From Planctomycetaceae bacterium (GTDB lineage: Bacteria; Planctomycetota; Planctomycetia; Planctomycetales; Planctomycetaceae): a stretch of DNA of 8,785 bases. Within the stretch, counting starts at the first letter, position 1; every line of letters begins with the position of its first letter. Below are positions 1 to 6,264 of this stretch, in pieces. Made by a program: the position numbers and the translations under genes. The stretch spans positions 1-8,785 of the forward strand of contig JAWKUA010000053.1 in assembly GCA_041398785.1 (NCBI GenBank). Reading direction: 5' to 3'. The notes below the pieces were generated by a model, which worked only from the letters and a program-made list of their open reading frames with translations, was not told the origin of the DNA and did no database searches.

Positions 1-8
1 CGCTGCTG

Positions 9-374
9 GTGAATCATGTTGCTGTTGACGAAGACAGTGAAATGGGGAGAGCCTGCGGACAGATGCCGGTCAGCGAGCTCTTCGACACGGGATCAATTCA
101 GGCGGGCCAACAGTTTATGCGCGGTACTCAACAAACAGGATCGTTCTTTGCGACGACCGACGAAGGTGACACGGTCGAGATTCTCGTCCACCAGAATCTT
201 GTTGAACCTGCTTCCAGCGACAGCTCCAGTTTGCGGTTTGAGACGCTCGAATTCTGGACGATCGATGGCGAACCGGTGAACAAGGTCGCAGACGGCCTGT
301 ATCAGATCGTCTGCGTCAAGCGAACCGATCGCGATTTTATCGAAGCGACCACCGACGATCCGAATGCTCCGTAA
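9..374 (+). CDS. Unrecognised acidic protein, possibly 5'-partial
   Basis: I do not recognise the family. The frame begins at a GTG with no visible ribosome binding site and is open to the left edge of the window, so the true start may lie outside and the gene may be partial. The 121-residue reading is acidic and has ordinary globular composition. Its middle part (FFATTDEGDTVEILVHQNLV, about residues 47-66) and the stretch LRFETLEFWTIDGEPV (about 76-91) look like alternating beta strands. There is no signal peptide, membrane segment or Cys motif. It ends at TAA, and a short hairpin follows within 10 bases. The gap of more than 400 bases to the next gene argues against an operon with it. Coding character is moderate; function is unknown. 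Confidence 0.55.
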   Translation: MNHVAVDEDSEMGRACGQMPVSELFDTGSIQAGQQFMRGTQQTGSFFATTDEGDTVEILVHQNLVEPASSDSSSLRFETLEFWTIDGEPVNKVADGLYQIVCVKRTDRDFIEATTDDPNAP

Positions 375-380
375 CACGGG

Positions 381-410
381 AGCGTGCTCCGATGGTACCG
401 CACGCTTTAT
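381..410 (+). terminator. Possible weak terminator hairpin
   Basis: AGCGTGC (381-387) and GCACGCT (400-406) form a 7-bp perfect stem with a 12-base loop, followed by TTAT. It starts 7 bases after the stop of the first gene. The T tract is short, so this is only a candidate. Confidence 0.3.
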
Positions 411-599
411 GTGTTGCCCGCAAGTGGCCGATCAAAAGCGCATTGGCGGTTTGGCCTCCTGCCACTGCGGAACAGGGCGTTGCCCGAAGATGGACAGTGC
501 AGTTTCCTGAGATCCGCGCAACGTAAACATCTCCCCCATTTTCCGTCGCGTGCTTCAGCCTCGGGGGCCGTGACGGAGAATTTTTTCCGAAGTTTTTTT

Positions 600-672
600 G
601 CGTCGCGGGTGCGTCGTGAGTCCGTCGCGGGGGCGTCCGGGATGCGTCGGTGCGTCGGGGGTGCGTCGGCGG
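600..672 (+). repeat. Imperfect GCGTCG-type direct repeat cluster
   Basis: GCGTCG occurs at 600, 611, 644, 652 and 663, with degenerate copies CGTCG at 623 and GCGTCC at 633. Spacing is 8 to 12 bases. Several copies extend as GCGTCGSGGGT. The top strand is strongly G-rich. It lies directly after the run of T at 593-599. No coding frame explains the periodicity. It could be a protein-binding array or a simple slippage product. Confidence 0.6.
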
Positions 673-814
673 TGTGTTTCGACGTAAACAGCACTCATAA
701 AAGGGGTTGCAGTTTCTCTCGGTGGGGCGTTTGATACCGTGGCCGGGTCGGGAACGGCTCGACTTTGGCCCGTGCAGCGGTTCGTCGCCGCCGTATCTTT
801 CAGGGAGAACTGGC

Positions 815-1564
815 ATGTCGAAACAATGTGGGACGCCGAACTGGAATGGGGATTCTGGAGGATCAGGGAAGCCTTCGGTCGGAGTCGGGAATGGCAACGG
901 CCGTGGACAGGATCGGCTGTGCGGCGGCGGATTCGACGGCGAGGTGCCCCGAACGATGGCCGACGCCGGTATTGTGTTCCGCCCGCAGCCGGGTGACGAG
1001 GGGGCCGTCCGGATGCTGCTCGTCGGTCGGCTGGCCGGACGGGCGACGGTGCAGTTGCGGCTGCTGGGGCGGGATCGGATGGAACTGACCCATGCCTGCG
1101 GGGAACCGCTGTGCCGGTTCACGCGGACGGTGGACCTGCAGCCAACGTGGCACCGGTTTCACTGCCGGCGGCTGCAGCGAGTGGCTGACGGACTGGGAGG
1201 TGCGAACCTCTGTGGCGGATTCTGTGATATCGCGATTCCGCGTGACCTGCTGAAACGCACGGCATATCTGGGACTGTGTATCGGCCTCCTCAGTCCGCTG
1301 CCGGACGGCGGAGCTCGCAGCGTGTGTCTGTGGATGGAACGGCCGAAGCGGGACATGGGATTTGGCCGGCACCCGGACGCTCATTACGGCTTTCTGCTCA
1401 CGTCGGAACAGGTGCATCGGCGGGTCGGGGAACTCGACGCGATGTACGGCCTGAGCCGCCGCTGGTCCGAAGCCGGTCAGGTGGCGCTGCGAAACCTGAT
1501 GTGGCGGATCTACGGCGGCTATGACCTGCCGCTGATCGACGAATCGCTGGAGGACGGACAATGA
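815..1564 (+). CDS. Unknown Cys-rich protein coupled to a sigma-4-like HTH gene
   Basis: A 249-residue protein of no family I recognise. The ATG at 815 follows GGGAGA (803-808) at good spacing, so I prefer it to the frame's upstream starts. An alternative is ATG 956 (Met48), preceded by GAGGTG at 941-946; it would drop a low-complexity Gly/Asn-rich N-terminus (about residues 10-45). The rest looks globular, with strand-like segments at about 65-110 and a helical C-terminus with several Trp and Arg residues (about 195-235). There are nine cysteines, including Cys95-x4-Cys100, Cys117 and Cys133-x3-Cys137. These could bind metal, but no standard zinc-finger spacing is complete. The stop TGA overlaps the next ATG as ATGA, which predicts translational coupling and a shared role. 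No signal peptide or membrane helix is seen. Confidence 0.7.
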   Translation: MSKQCGTPNWNGDSGGSGKPSVGVGNGNGRGQDRLCGGGFDGEVPRTMADAGIVFRPQPGDEGAVRMLLVGRLAGRATVQLRLLGRDRMELTHACGEPLCRFTRTVDLQPTWHRFHCRRLQRVADGLGGANLCGGFCDIAIPRDLLKRTAYLGLCIGLLSPLPDGGARSVCLWMERPKRDMGFGRHPDAHYGFLLTSEQVHRRVGELDAMYGLSRRWSEAGQVALRNLMWRIYGGYDLPLIDESLEDGQ

Positions 1565-1929
1565 ACGACCTCAGCGGAATCGTATTCGGAGCGGTGAAGC
1601 ACGCCCGCCGTCAGGAAGATCGGCAGCGACGGACTCACGGCGGACTGAGCCGGCACGACCGTCCGGTACTGAACGAGCTGCCGCCGAACCTTGAGTGCCA
1701 TCGTTCCCCGTCGCCGGACAACGATGAACAAGAGCTGCAGCAGTATCGGCGGTTCATTCTGGAATCGCACATGCGTGAGTTCACACCCGACGATCGCTGG
1801 ATCGATCTGCTCCGGCGCCGGCTGATGAACGACGAATCGATTCGTGAGATCGCGGACGACCTGGCACTGAACTATTCCTCCGCGCGGCGGAAGGTGTGTG
1901 AAGCACGACGGTATCTCGGTCTGGACTGA
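1561..1929 (+). CDS. Stand-alone sigma-70 region-4-like HTH protein
   Basis: A 122-residue protein. Residues 91-120 (core SIREIADDLALNYSSARRKV, then CEARRYLG) match the helix-turn-helix layout of sigma-70 region 4 and related phage-type HTHs: an E-I-A turn, a recognition helix rich in Ser/Arg, then the A-R-R-Y-L end typical of ECF sigma factors. Residues 60-90 (QQYRRFILESHMREF, IDLLRRRLMN) are helical and basic. There is no region 2, so it is not a complete sigma factor. It is more likely a DNA-binding regulator, a late-transcription activator of the phage kind, or a partial sigma factor. The ATG overlaps the stop of the previous gene, and its strong binding site GGAGG (1549-1553) lies inside that gene's last codons, so the two are co-translated. 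A hairpin terminator follows about 75 bases after the stop. Confidence 0.75.
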   Translation: MNDLSGIVFGAVKHARRQEDRQRRTHGGLSRHDRPVLNELPPNLECHRSPSPDNDEQELQQYRRFILESHMREFTPDDRWIDLLRRRLMNDESIREIADDLALNYSSARRKVCEARRYLGLD

Positions 1930-2002
1930 CGGATCGATGCCTGTCGCCGGAACGTGACGTCGCTCGCGGCGCAGAAGTGCCGTTCAGCACCGTGACGCTG
2001 AA

Positions 2003-2035
2003 ACAGCCCGCTGCAAGTCAGCGGGCTGTCTTCAT
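2003..2035 (+). terminator. Intrinsic terminator after the sigma-4-like gene
   Basis: ACAGCCCGCTG (2003-2013) and CAGCGGGCTGT (2019-2029) make a perfect 11-bp stem with a 5-base loop. Only CTTCAT follows, so the T tract is weak. Three A's precede the stem, so it could also act on the opposite strand. It separates the pair at 815-1929 from the exported-protein genes. Confidence 0.7.
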
Positions 2036-2123
2036 ATCGGCAGCAACAGTTTCCGACGGAACCCCGACGAAATCGCAGTCACCGCGCGACAGACCGGGGC
2101 GGTTCCCGGCGTGATGTCCCGAA

Positions 2124-2145
2124 GAGTGATCGATGTCGGTCACTC
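2124..2145. promoter_or_regulatory. Possible operator dyad upstream of the exported-protein gene
   Basis: GAGTGA (2124-2129) and TCACTC (2140-2145) form an inverted repeat with a 10-base spacer. It is centred about 45 bases before the ATG at 2180. The size fits a dimeric regulator site, but 6-bp arms can occur by chance. Confidence 0.2.
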
Positions 2146-2167
2146 GCCTGTTTTCAGGAATGCCAAC

Positions 2168-2173
2168 AGGAGG
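2168..2173 (+). promoter_or_regulatory. Strong ribosome binding site that fixes the start at 2180
   Basis: A perfect AGGAGG lies 6 bases before ATG 2180. It rules out the longer reading that begins at 2111 and places the signal peptide at the true N-terminus. Confidence 0.85.
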
Positions 2174-2179
2174 CTTGTG

Positions 2180-3121
2180 ATGAAGAAGTTTGCGTTGAAG
2201 ACGATGGTGTTGAACTCGCTGATGTGGGCGGCGGCCGGGATGACCGTTGCGGGGCCGGCGGGGCGAATGGCTCGGGCCGATGAGGAAAAGGCAGCGAAAA
2301 CGGCTAGCTCTCAGTGCGTCGCAGCCGACGGGTACAACCGTCACGATGGCCGAAGTGCAGCAGGCGAATCAGGAGGCCGCTCGCCGACTGCAGACCGCCG
2401 AGAACCACTGGAAGGCGAAGCTTGCCACGCTGGGATCGAAGGAACGGCTGAAGAAGTTCGCGAAGGAGATTGGGTCGCTGGAGGATAAGTTCCAGCGGAG
2501 TGAGCGGGCTTGTCGGTTCACCGGGAACTCCAGACCGACCATCTGCGGACGCCTTTCGAAAACACGTGGTCAACGATCGAACTGGCCGACGCGATGTCGG
2601 CCGCGTTTCATGAACTGCAGCAACAACTGCAGCAGGGGTCCATCGCGTTGTACATGAAGGCGGGACTCGACCGTGATGCGGCATTCAAGGCCGTCAGGCT
2701 TTACCGGTGGAGACTGCGCCCTGGGTCAGGGCCTTGATCCGCTGCTGACGAAAGCCCGGACGATGTCTCAGGAAGACTGGTGGCGTTCCGGCTAAAGGCG
2801 GCCGGCTCGATTCTGGCGGCGGATACCGTCACCGACGCCGGACGTCAGGCCGGTGTGCTCAGGACCGAGGAAGGGGCCTCTTCGACCTGATCTCCACGGT
2901 CGTTGTGGGACCTGTTCGTGGATGCGGTCATCGACACGGTCACCGACCCGACGGACGACCTTCGCCAGGAAACTGGACGCGTATTTCGCAGCGCTGCCGA
3001 GCACGAGCCGCTGGATGGAGGCGGGCTGATTCCGGCGATGAGGTTCGTCACCGAGCAGCATCAGCAGGCTCGCAGCCGGCACTTCGGCCTGTCGGCGGAA
3101 GCGAGGTCGGTAGCATCATGA
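2180..3121 (+). pseudogene. Frameshifted exported coiled-coil protein
   Basis: Starts at ATG 2180 with a clear signal peptide: MKKF, a hydrophobic stretch, then AGPAGRMARA before an acidic mature start (DEEKAAK). Coding then jumps between frames about eight times but stays open if each is undone. The jumps lie near 2315, 2506-2508, 2697-2698, 2742, 2873-2876, 2904, 2970-2972 and 3023-3025. Four are explained by one lost G in a G run and one by an extra A in a run of A's. The restored product is about 310 residues and ends at the TGA at 3119-3121, which overlaps ATG 3118 of the next gene as ATGA. The mature part is helical; AEVQQANQEAARRLQTAENH and the following residues suggest a coiled coil. 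Later pieces include ELADAMSAAFHELQQQLQQG and GLIPAMRFVTEQHQQARSRH. Family unknown. It could be a periplasmic or surface accessory protein of a secretion or conjugation system, but that rests on context alone. Confidence 0.7.
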
Positions 3122-3148
3122 AAACATGCTCATGGTCTTCCTGTCGTC

Positions 3149-3871
3149 ATGCTGGTGGCCGCGGTGCCGCGGCCGAGTGAAGCGGGAGTCGGCAAGCTGC
3201 TGACCGGTGCCGGTCACCTGATTCGACAGGGCGTCACGAAACTGACGTCGAAGGGCGCCGGAAAAGCGGCGGCGAAGATCGCTCCCAAAGCCGGCCGGGT
3301 GGTCGTGACGAAAGCCGCTGCGAAGTCGGCCACGAGTGCCGCGACCAAAGCGACCGGCGCGATGGTGCTGCTGACCGGCAGTCAGGCCGTGACGAAGGCC
3401 GCCACGACGGCGTCCGGACAGGTGCTCGACAATCTGGGCGTGGCCGGGGCGAAGGTGCTGCCGAAGCTGTCGGCTTCCGGAGCGTCGAAGCTGGCTGACC
3501 TGTCGGCGGATCTGGCCCGCAGTCCGCATCGCGGGCGGTGGCTGGAGCTGCTCGGGAAGTTTGGTGATACCGCCGCGGATTTCCTGTGGAAGAACAAGGG
3601 GTCCGTGTTCGTGGGAGCCACCGCGACGGCTGTGGTTCTGCAGCCGGACGACTTTCTGAAGGCGACCGGTCGGCTGGTGGAAACGGCGGTCACCACGGCC
3701 GGATCACAGATCGGCAAACCGCTGCTGACCGGCACACTGCAGCACGTGGCCGGACCGGTGGTGAACCACGCGGCAGCCGCGTTTCCGTGGAAGACCACGT
3801 TCTTCGCTCTGCTGACGATCGTGAGCGGCATGGGAGCGTGGTACTGGAAGCAGTGGCGAATGCCTCTCTGA
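3149..3871 (+). CDS. Ala/Lys-rich membrane protein with exported N-terminus
   Basis: The open frame gives 240 residues, but the true start is probably ATG 3118, which overlaps the previous stop. Adding one A to the run at 3121-3124 and one G at 3143 joins three frames into the signal sequence MKNMLMVFLVVMLVAAVP, followed by the readable protein. As written, only an internal ATG at 3149 is left and the export signal is cut short. Residues 30-70 are Ala/Lys/Thr-rich and histone-tail-like (KGAGKAAAKIAPKAGR). A hydrophobic stretch lies at about 151-165. A clear membrane helix lies at 216-233 (TTFFALLTIVSGMGAWYW) before a short basic tail, so the C-terminus is anchored in the membrane. No known domain is recognised. 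It sits between the exported coiled-coil gene and the coupling ATPase, which suggests a part of an envelope complex. A terminator hairpin follows. Confidence 0.75.
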   Translation: MLVAAVPRPSEAGVGKLLTGAGHLIRQGVTKLTSKGAGKAAAKIAPKAGRVVVTKAAAKSATSAATKATGAMVLLTGSQAVTKAATTASGQVLDNLGVAGAKVLPKLSASGASKLADLSADLARSPHRGRWLELLGKFGDTAADFLWKNKGSVFVGATATAVVLQPDDFLKATGRLVETAVTTAGSQIGKPLLTGTLQHVAGPVVNHAAAAFPWKTTFFALLTIVSGMGAWYWKQWRMPL

Positions 3872-3918
3872 CGCCGCTTCACGCCGGCAGACGTTTCGCC
3901 GGAACGTTTCGCTTCGAA

Positions 3919-3961
3919 GCAGACCCCGTTCGGCCGTGCCGGGCGGGGTCTGTCTGCTTGT
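3919..3961 (+). terminator. Compound hairpin terminator after the membrane protein gene
   Basis: AGACCCCG (3921-3928) pairs with CGGGGTCT (3944-3951). A nested stem CGGC/GCCG (3931-3934 with 3938-3941) sits inside. The outer arms can extend as AGC/GCT with a 2-base bulge. There is no long T run. It starts about 50 bases after the stop codon at 3869-3871. Confidence 0.6.
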
Positions 3962-3974
3962 CGCTTTGACCATT

Positions 3975-4000
3975 CCGGAACAGCGGTCCGGAACAGCGGT
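3975..4000 (+). repeat. 13-bp perfect tandem duplication
   Basis: CCGGAACAGCGGT occurs twice head to tail (3975-3987 and 3988-4000) with no mismatch and runs directly into the 28-bp repeat array. A related spacing is seen upstream, where ACGTTTCGC occurs at 3891 and 3904, also 13 bases apart. Confidence 0.9.
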
Positions 4001-4097
4001 ACCGCGCCAATGTGGCGCGATGACGACCACCGCGCCGCTCTGGCGCGATGACGACCACCGCGCCGCTGAGGCGCAACGACAAACGCCGCGCCGCTGA
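4001..4097 (+). repeat. 28-bp tandem repeats with palindromic cores
   Basis: Three full units (4001-4028, 4029-4056, 4057-4084) and a partial fourth (4085-4097). Units 1 and 2 differ at 3 of 28 bases and units 2 and 3 at about 6. Each full unit carries a hairpin core: CGCGCCA-ATG-TGGCGCG, then CGCGCC-GCTCT-GGCGCG, then GCGCC-GCTGA-GGCGC. The stems are kept while the loops vary. The linker GATGACGACC is shared by units 1 and 2. The array lies between a terminator and the coupling-protein gene, ending about 40 bases before its ATG. Candidate roles are operator, partition centromere or transfer-origin iterons. Confidence 0.9.
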
Positions 4098-4125
4098 CTT
4101 GTTCATTTCCTTCATGTCCAACTTC

Positions 4126-4130
4126 AGGAG
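4126..4130 (+). promoter_or_regulatory. Ribosome binding site that selects ATG 4139
   Basis: AGGAG ends 8 bases before ATG 4139 but only 2 bases before the GTG at 4133, so the ATG is the better start for the coupling-protein gene. Confidence 0.75.
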
Positions 4131-4138
4131 CTGTGATC

Positions 4139-6103
4139 ATGATCTCCCGACTCAGGAACTTCAGTGCGCACACGGCCGCAGTCATGGCCCGTCTGTCGGC
4201 CGTTAGTCAGATCGCGATGGTTGTCATTCTGATCGTGCTGGCGGCGTTTGTGTCGCCGGTGCTGGGCATCCTTCTCACCGCGGTGACGCTGTGGCGACTG
4301 AACGTGACCCCGAAGCAGGGCGGCACGTCTCACGGCAGTGCCCGCTGGGCGTCGGCCGAAGATCTGCTGAACGCCGGCTGTCTGTTCGGCAGCGGAGTTC
4401 CCATCGGACGAACTCTGATGCTGCGTCCCGTTCTCCGGCTGACGGCGACGAAGGCCCTGCTGCTGTTGCCGCTGAATCGTTCGAGGGAAGCCATGGCTCT
4501 GGCCGATGCCGGTGCGTCGCGGCCGAAAAGGCTGCCGCTGTGTATTCCATCCGGCAGATACCCGCACACGGTGGTCTTTGGAGCGTCCGGCAGCGGCAAG
4601 TCGTCGTGTTATTCGGTGCCGCTGCTGCTGGACTGCGGAGACAGCATGGTGGTGCTCGATCCCAAGGGAGAACTCGCCCGCATGACGGCCCGGCATCGCG
4701 CGCAGCACTTCGGCCACGACATCCGCATCATCGATCCTTTCGGCACGACGGAAGGCTGCGGCTTCCCGCAGGACCGGCTGAATCCGCTGGCCCTGTTCCG
4801 TGACGACAGCAGCCGGATCGTCGATGAAGCCCGGAGGATGGCGTCGGCACTCATCGAGTCCACGGGCAACGAAACCGACAAGTTCTGGCCGAAGTCCAGC
4901 GCCGCACTCGTCACCGGAGTGCTGGCGTTTCTGATCGCCGAAGCGCGTTCCGAAGAAGCGAACCTCAACACGCTGCGCGACATTCTCACCAATCCGTCGC
5001 TGATGGAAGATGTTCTGAAACACATGCAGCACAGCGACGCGTGCAGCGGACTGCTGCGGCGGCTGAGCGGTCAGCTGGGTCAGTTGCAGGGACAGACGCG
5101 GGCCAGCGTGTATTCGGTGGCCAACAGTCACATCGACTTTCTGGACAGTCTGCCGATCGCCGAAGCGCTGGCCGATTCGACGTTCGACGCTCGGCAACTG
5201 ATCCACGGTCGGCAGACAATTTATCTGTGTCTGCCGGTGGACCGCCTGGCGGAACTCGCGGGACTGCAGCGAGTCCTGCTGTCCACGCTCATCAACCTGG
5301 TGTTCGCCGCCGGAGAAGACCGCTGCCGCCGCGTGCGTTTCCTGCTGGACGAAGCGGCCACGCTCGGTGCGATGGATTCGCTGTACGCGGCAGTTCAGTT
5401 CGGCCGCTCGTTCGGGCTGAACCTGACATTCCTGTTTCAGAGCACGTCGCAGGTGGAACGCTGCTTCCCGGCGTCGCAGAAGGACAGTTTCCACGCCACC
5501 GTGGCCAGCGTGTTCTGCGGCATCAACGATCTGCAGACGGCAAAGGAAGTATCCGACTGGATCGGGCAGACGACCGTCGAAGGCCGCACGACGCAGGTCG
5601 GCTGGAATCAGGGCGTGTCGGCGTCGAACGACTTCAGCGGCCAGCCGAAGTCCACAAATCGCGGCAGCAGTGATTCGAGATCCTACGCCGAAACCGCCCG
5701 CCTGCTGCTGCGTCCGGAAGAAGTCCTGCAGCTTCCGAGTCACGCGGCCGTCGCGCTGATTCCCGGCGTGCGACCGATTCTCGCGGAAAAAGTGCCATGG
5801 TTCGCGCGACGTCGCTCGGGCGTCTTCGCTTCCGCGCTGTCAGCGGTCCGGTCACTCGTCGCCACGGCCTGCGGCGTTGCGATCATCGGCGGAGCCGCGT
5901 GGCTGATGACATCCGGTCAGTCGCACCCGCAGGTGATCGCCCTGCAGGAACAGTTCCGCCGGGAGTTCCAGCCGACAGCATCCTCGCAGATCCAGCAGCC
6001 GGGAAGTTCGGGGCGGCCCGGCGAACCGCGGGTGCGGATGTCCCGATCGGAACAGGCGCGGCAGGCACGTGAACTTCGCAATGCCGCGCGGCGACGACGG
6101 TAG
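4139..6103 (+). CDS. TraG/VirD4-type coupling ATPase
   Basis: A 654-residue type IV coupling protein family ATPase, which in known systems brings DNA or protein substrates to a membrane channel and drives transport by ATP hydrolysis. Seen in order: an N-terminal hydrophobic segment (about 24-52); Walker A GASGSGKSS (148-156, Lys154); the family motif VVLDPKGEL (171-179) with RIIDPF (196-201) and LNPL (214-217); Walker B FLLDEAATLG (401-410, Asp404-Glu405); and the sensor-like FLFQSTSQ (431-438, Gln434). All key residues are present, so it should be active. Odd is a second hydrophobic segment near the C-terminus (about 573-590, LVATACGVAIIGGAAWLM) followed by a Gln/Ser- and Arg-rich tail. Most relatives end in the cytoplasm without one. 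The frame is intact through nearly 2 kb, unlike its neighbours. No relaxase or VirB4-like ATPase lies in the window. Confidence 0.93.
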   Translation: MISRLRNFSAHTAAVMARLSAVSQIAMVVILIVLAAFVSPVLGILLTAVTLWRLNVTPKQGGTSHGSARWASAEDLLNAGCLFGSGVPIGRTLMLRPVLRLTATKALLLLPLNRSREAMALADAGASRPKRLPLCIPSGRYPHTVVFGASGSGKSSCYSVPLLLDCGDSMVVLDPKGELARMTARHRAQHFGHDIRIIDPFGTTEGCGFPQDRLNPLALFRDDSSRIVDEARRMASALIESTGNETDKFWPKSSAALVTGVLAFLIAEARSEEANLNTLRDILTNPSLMEDVLKHMQHSDACSGLLRRLSGQLGQLQGQTRASVYSVANSHIDFLDSLPIAEALADSTFDARQLIHGRQTIYLCLPVDRLAELAGLQRVLLSTLINLVFAAGEDRCRRVRFLLDEAATLGAMDSLYAAVQFGRSFGLNLTFLFQSTSQVERCFPASQKDSFHATVASVFCGINDLQTAKEVSDWIGQTTVEGRTTQVGWNQGVSASNDFSGQPKSTNRGSSDSRSYAETARLLLRPEEVLQLPSHAAVALIPGVRPILAEKVPWFARRRSGVFASALSAVRSLVATACGVAIIGGAAWLMTSGQSHPQVIALQEQFRREFQPTASSQIQQPGSSGRPGEPRVRMSRSEQARQARELRNAARRRR

Positions 6104-6264
6104 CCGTCAACCACCGTGACCGACGGCAGCTTCTTTCGAACAACCGCCGAAACCGTGTCCGCCGCTGCCACACCGGGACACTGCGGCGCGTGACCAGATG
6201 AACGGACCCTCGTACCTCATTCCGCGATCCTGAATTCTCATTCGCTTGCTTCCAGGAGACCAAC

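Larger units (their letters stand above)
375..814. other. Long non-coding gap before the Cys-rich gene
   Basis: No convincing gene is seen on either strand. The reading frames here are Arg/Pro/Ser-rich shadows. Three things stand out: the small hairpin at 381-410, an A/T-rich patch with two runs of T (about 581-599) that contrasts with the surrounding G+C, and the repeat cluster at 600-672. I found no well-spaced -35/-10 pair. The gap probably contains the promoter for the gene pair at 815-1929, but I cannot place it. Confidence 0.5.

Noticed and set aside
600..672. G-quadruplex
   Set aside because: There are four G runs of three or more, but the loops between some of them are too long for a confident call.
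739..996. Alternative + strand frame overlapping the start of the Cys-rich gene
   Set aside because: It ends in an Arg-rich run and a stop without any domain, has no binding site, and conflicts with the coupled frame that continues to 1564.
337..1122. A 261-codon open frame on the minus strand
   Set aside because: Pro/Arg/Ser/Thr-rich with no fold features; it spans a repeat cluster and the 5' part of the better supported + strand gene.
4001..4097. CRISPR array
   Set aside because: The repeats are 28 bp, a CRISPR-like length, but they are directly adjacent with no unique spacers, and no cas gene is near.
4124..5743. A 539-codon open frame on the minus strand
   Set aside because: It lies wholly opposite the coupling ATPase, is rich in Arg, Gln and His, and has no motif. 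It is the usual antisense shadow of a G+C-rich gene, while the + strand shows Walker A and B in order.
6103..6127. Terminator after the coupling-protein gene
   Set aside because: GCCGTC/GACGGC is only 6 bp with a 13-base loop, a competing GTCA/TGAC pairing and no T tract, so read-through into the ParB-like gene is more likely.
6155..6187. Pseudoknot-like pairing (GTGTCC/GGACAC with GCCGC/GCGGC)
   Set aside because: The arms are short and such matches are frequent in G+C-rich DNA; there is no support for a structured RNA.
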